Positions 9,295 through 21,461 of a DNA stretch of 64,000 nt are shown here, one piece after another. Origin of the DNA: Parietaria judaica (Eukaryota > Streptophyta > Magnoliopsida > Rosales > Urticaceae); NCBI GenBank assembly GCA_954871525.1, contig OX940863.1, positions 45,060,501 to 45,124,500 on the forward strand, written 5' to 3'. The position numbers and the translations under genes are program-made. Below the pieces are notes generated by a model. That model was not told where the DNA came from and did not search any database. It saw nothing but the letters and a program-made list of their open reading frames with translations. Numbering within the stretch: position 1 is the first letter of the stretch; each line of letters starts with the position of its first letter.

Positions 9295-12200
9295 TTTCGG
9301 CACCTTTTTTGACTTCTAACGAATTCTTACGCAAAATTAAGCTATTAGAACGCAAGATTCCTTAAGAGTCGAAACTTGTTGGTTTTTTGGGCTCAATTCA
9401 ATTAGAATACTATATAAAGAAGGGATATGGAGTAAGATATATGTTTCGGCACCTCTTTTGATTTTGAACGAACTCTTGCGCGAAAGTATGCTATTAGAGC
9501 CTAATATTCTTTAAGACTCCAAAATTGTTTGTTTTTTTGGGCTAAATACAAATAATATAGTGTATGAAGAAGGTATATGGAGTAATAGTTAAGTTTCGGC
9601 ACCTTTTTTGACTTCTAGCGAACTCGTACGCCAAATTAAGCTATTAGAGCCCAAGAATCCTTGACACTCCTAACTTGTTTGTTTTTTGGGCTCAATACAA
9701 TTAATATAATATATAAAGAATGGATATAAGTAATATCTATGTTTCGGCACTTATTTTGATTTTGAACGAACTCTAACGCGAAAGTAAGCTATTTGAGCCC
9801 AATATTTTTTAACACTCCTAACTTTTGGGCTCAATACAAATAATATAGTGTATAAAGAAGGTATATAGAATAATAGTTAAGTTTCGGCACCTTTTTTTTA
9901 CTTCTAGCGAACTCGTACGCGAAATTAAACTCTTAGAGCCCAAGATTCCTTAAGACTCCAAACTTGTGTGTTTTTTTGGGCTCAATACAATAAATATAGT
10001 ATATAAAGAAGGAATGTGGAGTAATTTTTATGTTTCGGCACCTATTTTTATTTTGAACGAACTCTTACGCGAAATGAAGCTATAAGAGCCCAATATTTTG
10101 TTAAGAGCCCAAAATTGTTTGTTTTTTTAGGCTCAATACAAATAATATAGTGTAAAAAGAAGGTATATGGAGTAATAGTTAAGTTTCGGCACCTTTTTTG
10201 ACTTCTAACGAATTCTTACGCAAAATTAAGCTATTAGAACCCAAGATTCCTTAAGACTCGAAACTTGTTGGTTTTTTGGGCTCAATTCAATTAGAATACT
10301 ATATAAAGAAGGGATATGGAGTAGATATATGTTTCGGCACCTCTTTTGATTTTGAACGAACTCTTGCGCGAAAGTAAGCTATTAGAGCCTAATATTCTTT
10401 AAGACTCCAAAATTGTTTGTTTTTTTGGGCTAAATACAAATAATATAGTGTATAAAGAAGGTATATGGAGTAATAGTTAAGTTTCGGCACCTTTTTTGAC
10501 TTTTAGCGAACTCGTACGCCAAATTAAACTCTTAGAGCCCAAGATTCCTTAAGACTCCAAACTTGTGTGTTTTTTTGGGCTCAATACAATAAATATAGTA
10601 TATAAAGAAGGAATGTGGAGTAATTTTTATGTTTCGGCACCTATTTTGATTTTGAACGAACTCTTACGCGAAATGAAGCTATAAGAGCCCAATATTCTTT
10701 AAGACCCCAAATTTTTTTGTTTTTTTAGGCTCAATACAAATAATATAGTGTAAAAAGAAGGTATATGGAGTAATAGTTAAGTTTCGGCACCTTTTTTGAC
10801 TTCTAACGAATTCTTACGCAAAATTAAGCTATTAGAACCCAAGATTCCTTAAGACTCGAAACTTGTTTGTTTTTTGGGCTCAATTCAATTAGAATACTAT
10901 ATAAAGAAGGGATATGGAGTAAGATATATGTTTCGGCACCTGTTTTGATTTTGAACGAACTCTTGCGCGAAAGTAAGCTATTAGAGCCTAATATTCTTTA
11001 AGACTCCAAACTTGTTTATTTTTTTGGGCTAAATACAAATAATATAGTGTATAAAGAAGGTATATGGAGTAATTAGTTAAGTTTCGGCACCTTTTTTGAC
11101 TTCTAGTGAACTCGTACGCCAAGTTAAGCTATTAGAGCCCAAGAATCCTTGACACTCCTAACTTGTTTGTTTTTTGGGCTCAATACAATTTATATAATAT
11201 ATAAAGAATGGATATAAGTAATATCTATGTTTCGGCACTTATTTTGATTTTGAACGAACTCTAACGCGAAAGTAAGCTATTTGAGCCCAATATTTTTTAA
11301 CACTCCTAACTTTTGGGCTCAATACAAATAATATAGTGTATAAAGACGGTATATAGAATAATAGTTAAGTTTCGGCACCTTTTTTTTACTTCTAGCGAAC
11401 TCGTACGCGAAATTAAACTCTTAGAGCCCAAGATTCCTTAAGACTCCAAACTTGTGTGTTTTTTTGGGCTCAATACAATAAATATAGTATATAAAGAAGG
11501 AATGTGGAGTAATTTTTATGTTTCGGCACCTATTTTTATTTTGAACAAACTCTTACGCGAAATGAAGCTATAAGAGCCCAATATTCTTTAAGACCCCAAT
11601 TTTTTTTGTTTTTTTAGGCTCAATACAAATAATATAGTGTAAAAAGAAGGTATATGGAGTAATAGTTAAGTTTCGGCACCTTTTTTGACTTCTAACGAAT
11701 TCTTACGCAAAATTAAGCTATTAGAACCCAAGATTCCTTAAGACTCGAAACTTGTTGGTTTTTTGGGCTCAATTCAATTAGAATACTATATAAAGAAGGG
11801 ATATGGAGTAAGATATATGTTTCGGCACCTCTTTTGATTTTGAACGAACTCTTGCGCGAAAGTATGCTATTAGAGCCTAATATTCTTTAAGACTCCAAAA
11901 TTGTTTGTTTTTTTGGGCTAAATACAAATAATATAGTGTATAAAGAAGGTATATGGAGTAATAGTTAAGTTTCGGCACCTTTTTTGACTTCTAGCGAACT
12001 CGTACGCCAAATTAAGCTATTAGAGCCCAAGAATCCTTGACACTCCTAACTTGTTTGTTTTTTGGGCTCAATACAATTAATATAATATATAAAGAATGGA
12101 TATAAGTAATATCTATGTTTCGGCACTTATTTTGATTTTGAACGAACTCTAACGCGAAAGTAAGCTATTTGAGCCCAATATTTTTTAACACTCCTAACTT

Positions 12201-12558
12201 TTGGGCTCAATACAAATAATATAGTGTATAAAGAAGGTATATAGAATAATAGTGATGTTTCGGCACCTTTTTTTTACTTCTAGCGAACTCGTACGCCAAA
12301 TTAAACTCTTAGAGCCCAAGATTCCTTAAGACTCCAAACTTGTGTGTTTTTTTGGGCTCAATACAATAAATATAGTATATAAAGAAGAAATGTGGAGTAA
12401 TTTTTATGTTTCGGCACCTATTTTGATTTTGAATGAACTCTTACGCGAAATGAAGCTATAAGAGCCTAATATTCTTTAAGAGCCTAAAATTGTTTGTTTT
12501 TTTAGGCTCAATACAAATAATATAGTGTAAAAAGAAGGTATATGGAGTAATAGTTAAG
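9295..12558 (+). repeat. Super-HOR block 3 (3264 bp, 22 monomers)
   Basis: Units of 6, 4, 6 and 6 start at 9295, 10184, 10782 and 11671. The last unit (11671-12558) is a mosaic: its B has AAGTATGC and its D has CACTTATT, like the block-leading hexamer, but its E and F (AGTGATG before the box, GAAGAAATGTGG, TGAATGAAC) are those of the block-ending hexamer. An unequal crossover around D/E would give this and explains the missing hexamer relative to block 1. Confidence 0.82.
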
Positions 12559-14933
12559 TTTCGGCACCTTTTTTGACTTCTAACGAATTCTTACGCAAAA
12601 TTAAGCTATTAGAACGCAAGATTCCTTAAGAGTCGAAACTTGTTGGTTTTTTGGGCTCAATTCAATTAGAATACTATATAAAGAAGGGATATGGAGTAAG
12701 ATATATGTTTCGGCACCTCTTTTGATTTTGAACGAACTCTTGCGCGAAAGTATGCTATTAGAGCCTAATATTCTTTAAGACTCCAAAATTGTTTGTTTTT
12801 TTGGGCTAAATACAAATAATATAGTGTATAAAGAAGGTATATGGAGTAATAGTTAAGTTTCGGCACCTTTTTTGACTTCTAGCGAACTCGTACGCCAAAT
12901 TAAGCTATTAGAGCCCAAGAATCCTTGACACTCCTAACTTGTTTGTTTTTTGGGCTCAATACAATTAATATAATATATAAAGAATGGATATAAGTAATAT
13001 CTATGTTTCGGCACTTATTTTGATTTTGAACGAACTCTAACGCGAAAGTAAGCTATTTGAGCCCAATATTTTTTAACACTCCTAACTTTTGGGCTCAATA
13101 CAAATAATATAGTGTATAAAGAAGGTATATAGAATAATAGTTAAGTTTCGGCACCTTTTTTTTACTTCTAGCGAACTCGTACGCGAAATTAAACTCTTAG
13201 AGCCCAAGATTCCTTAAGACTCCAAACTTGTGTGTTTTTTTGGGCTCAATACAATAAATATAGTATATAAAGAAGGAATGTGGAGTAATTTTTATGTTTC
13301 GGCACCTATTTTTATTTTGAACGAACTCTTACGCGAAATGAAGCTATAAGAGCCCAATATTTTGTTAAGAGCCCAAAATTGTTTGTTTTTTTAGGCTCAA
13401 TACAAATAATATAGTGTAAAAAGAAGGTATATGGAGTAATAGTTAAGTTTCGGCACCTTTTTTGACTTCTAACGAATTCTTACGCAAAATTAAGCTATTA
13501 GAACCCAAGATTCCTTAAGACTCGAAACTTGTTGGTTTTTTGGGCTCAATTCAATTAGAATACTATATAAAGAAGGGATATGGAGTAGATATATGTTTCG
13601 GCACCTCTTTTGATTTTGAACGAACTCTTGCGCGAAAGTAAGCTATTAGAGCCTAATATTCTTTAAGACTCCAAAATTGTTTGTTTTTTTGGGCTAAATA
13701 CAAATAATATAGTGTATAAAGAAGGTATATGGAGTAATAGTTAAGTTTCGGCACCTTTTTTGACTTTTAGCGAACTCGTACGCCAAATTAAACTCTTAGA
13801 GCCCAAGATTCCTTAAGACTCCAAACTTGTGTGTTTTTTTGGGCTCAATACAATAAATATAGTATATAAAGAAGGAATGTGGAGTAATTTTTATGTTTCG
13901 GCACCTATTTTGATTTTGAACGAACTCTTACGCGAAATGAAGCTATAAGAGCCCAATATTCTTTAAGAGCCCAAAATTGTTTGTTTTTTTAGGCTCAATA
14001 CAAATAATATAGTGTAAAAAGAAGGTATATGGAGTAATAGTTAAGTTTCGGCACCTTTTTTGACTTCTAACGAATTCTTACGCAAAATTAAGCTATTAGA
14101 ACCCAAGATTCCTTAAGACTCGAAACTTGTTTGTTTTTTGGGCTCAATTCAATTAGAATACTATATAAAGAAGGGATATGGAGTAAGATATATGTTTCGG
14201 CACCTGTTTTGATTTTGAATGAACTCTTGCGCGAAAGTAAGCTATTAGAGCCTAATATTCTTTAAGACTCCAAAATTGTTTGTTTTTTTGGGCTAAATAC
14301 AAATAATATAGTGTATAAAGAAGGTATATGGAGTAATATTTAAGTTTCGGCACCTATTTTGACTTCTAGTGAACTCGTACGCCAAATTAAGCTATTAGAG
14401 CCCAAGAATCCTTGACACTCCTAACTTGTTTGTTTTTTGGGCTCAATACAATTAATATAATATATAAAGAATGGATATAAGTAATATCTATGTTTCGGCA
14501 CCTATTTTGATTTTGAACGAACTCTAACGCGAAAGTAAGCTATTTAAGCCCAATATTTTTTAACACTCCTAACTTTTGGGCTCAATACAAATAATATAGT
14601 GTATAAAGAAGGTATATAGAATAATAGTGATGTTTCGGCACCTTTTTTTTACTTCTAGCGAACTCGTACGCCAAATTAAACTCTTAGAGCCCAAGATTCC
14701 TTAAGACTCCAAACTTGTGTGTTTTTTTGGGCTCAATACAATAAATATAGTATATAAAGAAGAAATGTGGAGTAATTTTTATGTTTCGGCACCTATTTTG
14801 ATTTTGAATGAACTCTTACGCGAAATGAAGCTATAAGAGCCTAATATTCTTTAAGAGCCTAAAATTGTTTGTTTTTTTAGGCTCAATACAAATAATATAG
14901 TGTAAAAAGAAGGTATATGGAGTAATAGTTAAG
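12559..14933 (+). repeat. Super-HOR block 4 (2375 bp, 16 monomers)
   Basis: Units of 6, 4 and 6 start at 12559, 13448 and 14046. This is the shortest super-repeat. The tetramer is followed directly by the block-ending hexamer type (TGAATGAAC, GTAATATTTAAG), so the AATTAGTTAAG-type hexamer was lost, presumably by unequal exchange near 13,950. Confidence 0.82.
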
Positions 14934-17900
14934 TTTCGGCACCTTTTTTGACTTCTAACGAATTCTTACGCAAAATTAAGCTATTAGAACGCAAGATTCC
15001 TTAAGAGTCGAAACTTGTTGGTTTTTTGGGCTCAATTCAATTAGAATACTATATAAAGAAGGGATATGGAGTAAGATATATGTTTCGGCACCTCTTTTGA
15101 TTTTGAACGAACTCTTGCGCGAAAGTATGCTATTAGAGCCTAATATTCTTTAAGACTCCAAAATTGTTTGTTTTTTTGGGCTAAATACAAATAATATAGT
15201 GTATAAAGAAGGTATATGGAGTAATAGTTAAGTTTCGGCACCTTTTTTGACTTCTAGCGAACTCGTACGCCAAATTAAGCTATTAGAGCCCAAGAATCCT
15301 TGACACTCCTAACTTGTTTGTTTTTTGGGCTCAATACAATTAATATAATATATAAAGAATGGATATAAGTAATATCTATGTTTCGGCACTTATTTTGATT
15401 TTGAACGAACTCTAACGCGAAAGTAAGCTATTTGAGCCCAATATTTTTTAACACTCCTAACTTTTGGGCTCAATACAAATAATATAGTGTATAAAGAAGG
15501 TATATAGAATAATAGTTAAGTTTCGGCACCTTTTTTTTACTTCTAGCGAACTCGTACGCGAAATTAAACTCTTAGAGCCCAAGATTCCTTAAGACTCCAA
15601 ACTTGTGTGTTTTTTTGGGCTCAATACAATAAATATAGTATATAAAGAAGGAATGTGGAGTAATTTTTATGTTTCGGCACCTATTTTTATTTTGAACGAA
15701 CTCTTACGCGAAATGAAGCTATAAGAGCCCAATATTTTGTTAAGAGCCCAAAATTGTTTGTTTTTTTAGGCTCAATACAAATAATATTGTGTAAAAAGAA
15801 GGTATATGGAGTAATAGTTAAGTTTTGGCACCTTTTTTTACTTCTAACGAATTCTTACGCAAAATTAAGCTATTAGAACCCAAGATTCCTTAAGACTCGA
15901 AACTTGTTGGTTTTTTGGGCTCAATTCAATTAGAATACTATATAAAGAAGGGATATGGAGTAGATATATGTTTCGGCACCTCTTTTGATTTTGAACGAAC
16001 TCTTGCGCGAAAGTAAGCTATTAGAGCCTAATATTCTTTAAGACTCCAAAATTGTTTGTTTTTTTGGGCTAAATACAAATAATATAGTGTATAAAGAAGG
16101 TATATGGAGTAATAGTTAAGTTTCGGCACCTTTTTTGACTTTTAGCGAACTCGTACGCCAAATTAAACTCTTAGAGCCCAAGATTCCTTAAGACTCCAAA
16201 CTTGTGTGTTTTTTTGGGCTCAATACAATAAATATAGTATATAAAGAAGGAATGTGGAGTAATTTTTATGTTTCGGCACCTATTTTGATTTTGAACGAAC
16301 TCTTACGCGAAATGAAGCTATAAGAGCCCAATATTCTTTAAGACCCCAAATTTTTTTGTTTTTTTAGGCTCAATACAAATAATATAGTGTAAAAAGAAGG
16401 TATATGGAGTAATAGTTAAGTTTCGGCACCTTTTTTGACTTCTAACGAATTCTTACGCAAAATTAAGCTATTAGAACCCAAGATTCCTTAAGACTCGAAA
16501 CTTGTTTGTTTTTTGGGCTCAATTCAATTAGAATACTATATAAAGAAGGGATATGGAGTAAGATATATGTTTCGGCACCTGTTTTGATTTTGAACGAACT
16601 CTTGCGCGAAAGTAAGCTATTAGAGCCTAATATTCTTTAAGACTCCAAACTTGTTTGTTTTTTTGGGCTAAATACAAATAATATAGTGTATAAAGAAGGT
16701 ATATGGAGTAATTAGTTAAGTTTCGGCACCTTTTTTGACTTCTAGTGAACTCGTACGCCAAGTTAAGCTATTAGAGCCCAAGAATCCTTGACACTCCTAA
16801 CTTGTTTGTTTTTTGGGCTCAATACAATTGATATAATATATAAAGAATGGATATAAGTAATATCTATGTTTCGGCACCTATTTTGATTTTGAACGAACTC
16901 TAACGCGAAAGTAAGCTATTTGAGCCCAATATTTTTTAACACTCCAAACTTTTGGGCTCAATACAAATAATATAGTGTATAAAGAAGGTATATAGAATAA
17001 TAGTTGAGTTTCGGCACCTTTTTTTTACTTCTAGGGAACTCGTACGCCAAATTAAACTCTTAGAGCCAAAGATTCCTTAAGACTCCAAACTTGTGTGTTT
17101 TTTTGGGCTCAATACAATAAATATAGTATATAAAGAAGAAATGTGGAGTAATTTTTATGTTTCGGCACCTATTTTGATTTTGAATGAACTCTTACGCGAA
17201 ATGAAGCTATAAGAGCCTAATATTCTTTAAGAGCCCAAAATTGTTTGTTTTTTTAGGCTCAATACAAATAATATAGTGTAAAAAGAAGGTATATGGAGTA
17301 ATAGTTAAGTTTCGGCACCTTTTTTGACTTCTAACGAATTCTTACGCAAAATTAAGCTATTAGAACCCAAGATTCCTTAAGACTCGAAACTTGTTGGTTT
17401 TTTGGGCTCAATTCAATTAGAATACTATATAAAGAAGGGATATGGAGTAAGATATATGTTTCGGCACCTGTTTTAATTTTGAATGAACTCTTGCGCGAAA
17501 GTAAGCTATTAGAGCCTAATATTCTTTAAGACTCCAAAATTGTTTGTTTTTTTGGGCTAAATACAAATAATATAGTGTATAAAGAAGGTATATGGAGTAA
17601 TATTTAAGTTTCGGCACCTATTTTGACTTCTAGTGAACTCGTACGCCAAATTAAGCTATTAGAGCCCAAGAATCCTTGACACTCCTAACTTGTTTGTTTT
17701 TTGGGCTCAATACAATTAATATAATATATAAAGAATGGATATAAGTAATATCTATGTTTCGGCACCTATTTTGATTTTGAACGAACTCTAACGCGAAAGT
17801 AAGCTATTTAAGCCCAATATTTTTTAACACTCCTAACTTTTGGGCTCAATACAAATAATATAGTGTATAAAGAAGGTATATAGAATAATAGTGATGTTTC

Positions 17901-18197
17901 GGCACCTTTTTTTTACTTCTAGCGAACTCGTACGCCAAATTAAACTCTTAGAGCCCAAGATTCCTTAAGACTCCAAACTTGTGTGTTTTTTTGGGCTCAA
18001 TACAATAAATATAGTATATAAAGAAGGTATATGGAGTAATATTTAAGTTTCGGCACCTATTTTGATTTTGAATGAACTCTTACGCGAAATGAAGCTATAA
18101 GAGCCTAATATTCTTTAAGAGCCCAAAATTGTTTGTTTTTTTAGGCTCAATACAAATAATATAGTGTAAAAAGAAGGTATATGGAGTAATAGTTAAG
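14934..18197 (+). repeat. Super-HOR block 5 (3264 bp, 22 monomers)
   Basis: Units start at 14934, 15823, 16421 and 17310. The A box at 15823 is mutated to TTTTGGCACC. The third hexamer carries AATACAATTGATAT, TAGGGAACTC and AGAGCCAAAG. The fourth ends in an F monomer whose lead-in was replaced by C-type sequence near 18,025-18,050. Confidence 0.82.
18020..18052 (+). repeat. Gene-conversion tract: C lead-in in an F monomer
   Basis: The F monomer here has AAGAAGGTATATGGAG and TAATATTTAAG before the box, where F normally has AAGAAATGTGGAG and TAATTTTTATG. The inserted form matches the C monomer of the same hexamer about 450 bp upstream (near 17,581-17,611). The body after the box is F again. 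A short non-reciprocal exchange between monomer classes explains it. Confidence 0.8.
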
Positions 18198-21100
18198 TTT
18201 CGGCACCTTTTTTGACTTCTAACGAATTCTTACGCAAAATTAAGCTATTAGAACGCAAGATTCCTTAAGAGTCGAAACTTGTTGGTTTTTTGGGCTCAAT
18301 TCAATTAGAATACTATATAAAGAAGGGATATGGAGTAAGATATATGTTTCGGCACCTCTTTTGATTTTGAACGAACTCTTGCGCGAAAGTAAGCTATTAG
18401 AGCCTAATATTCTTTAAGACTCCAAAATTGTTTGTTTTTTTGGGCTAAATACAAATAATATAGTGTATAAAGAAGGTATATGGAGTAATAGTTAAGTTTC
18501 GGCACCTTTTTTGACTTCTAGCGAACTCGTACGCCAAATTAAGCTATTAGAGCCCAAGAATCCTTGACACTCCTAACTTGTTTGTTTTTTGGGCTCAATA
18601 CAATTAATATAATATATAAAGAATGGATATAAGTAATATCTATGTTTCGGCACTTATTTTGATTTTGAACGAACTCTAACGCGAAAGTAAGCTATTTGAG
18701 CCCAATATTTTTTAACACTCCTAACTTTTGGGCTCAATACAAATAATATAGTGTATAAAGAAGGTATATAGAATAATAGTTAAGTTTCGGCACCTTTTTT
18801 TTACTTCTAGCGAACTCGTACGCGAAATTAAACTCTTAGAGCCCAAGATTCCTTAAGACTCCAAACATGTGTGTTTTTTTGGGCTCAATACAATAAATAT
18901 AGTATATAAAGAAGGAATGTGGAGTAATTTTTATGTTTCGGCACCTATTTTTATTTTGAACGAACTCTTACGCGAAATGAAGCTATAAGAGCCCAATATT
19001 TTGTTAAGAGCCCAAAATTGTTTGTTTTTTTAGGCTCAATACAAATAATATAGTGTAAAAAGAAGGTATATGGAGTAATAGTTAAGTTTCGGCACCTTTT
19101 TTTACTTCTAACGAATTCTTACGCAAAATTAAGCTATTAGAACCCAAGATTCCTTAAGACTCGAAACTTGTTGGTTTTTTGGGCTCAATTCAATTAGAAT
19201 ACTATATAAAGAAGGGATATGGAGTAGATATATGTTTCGGCACCTCTTTTGATTTTGAACGAACTCTTGCGCGAAAGTAAGCTATTAGAGCCTAATATTC
19301 TTTAAGACTCCAAAATTGTTTGTTTTTTTGGGCTAAATACAAATAATATAGTGTATAAAGAAGGTATATGGAGTAATAGTTAAGTTTCGGCACCTTTTTT
19401 GACTTTTAGCGAACTCGTACGCCAAATTAAACTCTTAGAGCCCAAGATTCCTTAAGACTCCAAACTTGTGTGTTTTTTTGGGCTCAATACAATAAATATA
19501 GTATATAAAGAAGGAATGTGGAGTAATTTTTATGTTTCGGCACCTATTTTGATTTTGAACGAACTCTTACGCGAAATGAAGCTATAAGAGCCCAATATTC
19601 TTTAAGACCCCAAATTTTTTTGTTTTTTTAGGCTCAATACAAATAATATAGTGTAAAAAGAAGGTATATGGAGTAATAGTTAAGTTTCGGCACCTTTTTT
19701 GACTTCTAACGAATTCTTACGCAAAATTAAGCTATTAGAACCCAAGATTCCTTAAGACTCGAAACTTGTTTGTTTTTTGGGCTCAATTCAATTAGAATAC
19801 TATATAAAGAAGGGATATGGAGTAAGATATATGTTTCGGCACCTGTTTTGATTTTGAACGAACTCTTGCGCGAAAGTAAGCTATTAGAGCCTAATATTCT
19901 TTAAGACTCCAAACTTGTTTGTTTTTTTGGGCTAAATACAAATAATATAGTGTATAAAGAAGGTATATGGAGTAATTAGTTAAGTTTCGGCACCTTTTTT
20001 GACTTCTAGTGAACTCGTACGCCAAGTTAAGCTATTAGAGCCCAAGAATCCTTGACACTCCTAACTTGTTTTTTTTTTGGGCTCAATACAATTGATATAA
20101 TATATAAAGAATGGATATAAGTAATATCTATGTTTCGGCACCTATTTTGATTTTGAACGAACTCTAACGCGAAAGTAAGCTATTTGAGCCCAATATTTTT
20201 TAACACTCCAAACTTTTGGGCTCAATACAAATAATATAGTGTATAAAGAAGGTATATAGAATAATAGTTAAGTTTCGGCACCTTTTTTTTACTTCTAGGG
20301 AACTCGTACGCCAAATTAAACTCTTAGAGCCAAAGATTCCTTAAGACTCCAAACTTGTGTGTTTTTTTGGGCTCAATACAATAAATATAGTATATAAAGA
20401 AGAAATGTGGAGTAATTTTTATGTTTCGGCACCTATTTTGATTTTGAATGAACTCTTACGCGAAATGAAGCTATAAGAGCCTAATATTCTTTAAGAGCCC
20501 AAAATTGTTTGTTTTTTTAGGCTCAATACAAATAATATAGTGTAAAAAGAAGGTATATGGAGTAATAGTTAAGTTTCGGCACCTTTTTTGACTTCTAACG
20601 AATTCTTACGCAAAATTAAGCTATTAGAACCCAAGATTCCTTAAGACTCGAAACTTGTTGGTTTTTTGGGCTCAATTCAATTAGAATACTATATAAAGAA
20701 GGGATATGGAGTAAGATATATGTTTCGGCACCTGTTTTGATTTTGAATGAACTCTTGCGCGAAAGTAAGCTATTAGAGCCTAATATTCTTTAAGACTCCA
20801 AAATTGTTTGTTTTTTTGGGCTAAATACAAATAATATAGTGTATAAAGAAGGTATATGGAGTAATATTTAAGTTTCGGCACCTATTTTGACTTCTAGTGA
20901 ACTCGTACGCCAAATTAAGCTATTAGAGCCCAAGAATCCTTGACACTCCTAACTTGTTTGTTTTTTGGGCTCAATACAATTAATATAATATATAAAGAAT
21001 GGATATAAGTAATATCTATGTTTCGGCACCTATTTTGATTTTGAACGAACTCTAACGCGAAAGTAAGCTATTTAAGCCCAATATTTTTTAACACTCCTAA

Positions 21101-21461
21101 CTTTTGGGCTCAATACAAATAATATAGTGTATAAAGAAGGTATATAGAATAATAGTGATGTTTCGGCACCTTTTTTTTACTTCTAGCGAACTCGTACGCC
21201 AAATTAAACTCTTAGAGCCCAAGATTCCTTAAGACTCCAAACTTGTGTGTTTTTTTGGGCTCAATACAATAAATATAGTATATAAAGAAGAAATGTGGAG
21301 TAATTTTTATGTTTCGGCACCTATTTTGATTTTGAATGAACTCTTACGCGAAATGAAGCTATAAGAGCCTAATATTCTTTAAGAGCCTAAAATTGTTTGT
21401 TTTTTTAGGCTCAATACAAATAATATAGTGTAAAAAGAAGGTATATGGAGTAATAGTTAAG
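18198..21461 (+). repeat. Super-HOR block 6 (3264 bp, 22 monomers)
   Basis: Units start at 18198, 19087, 19685 and 20574. It has the same length and order as block 5 and shares AATTGATAT, TAGGGAACTC and AGAGCCAAAG in its third unit, so blocks 5 and 6 are a recent tandem pair. It differs by AAGTAAGC instead of AAGTATGC in the first B and by a normal last F. Confidence 0.83.
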
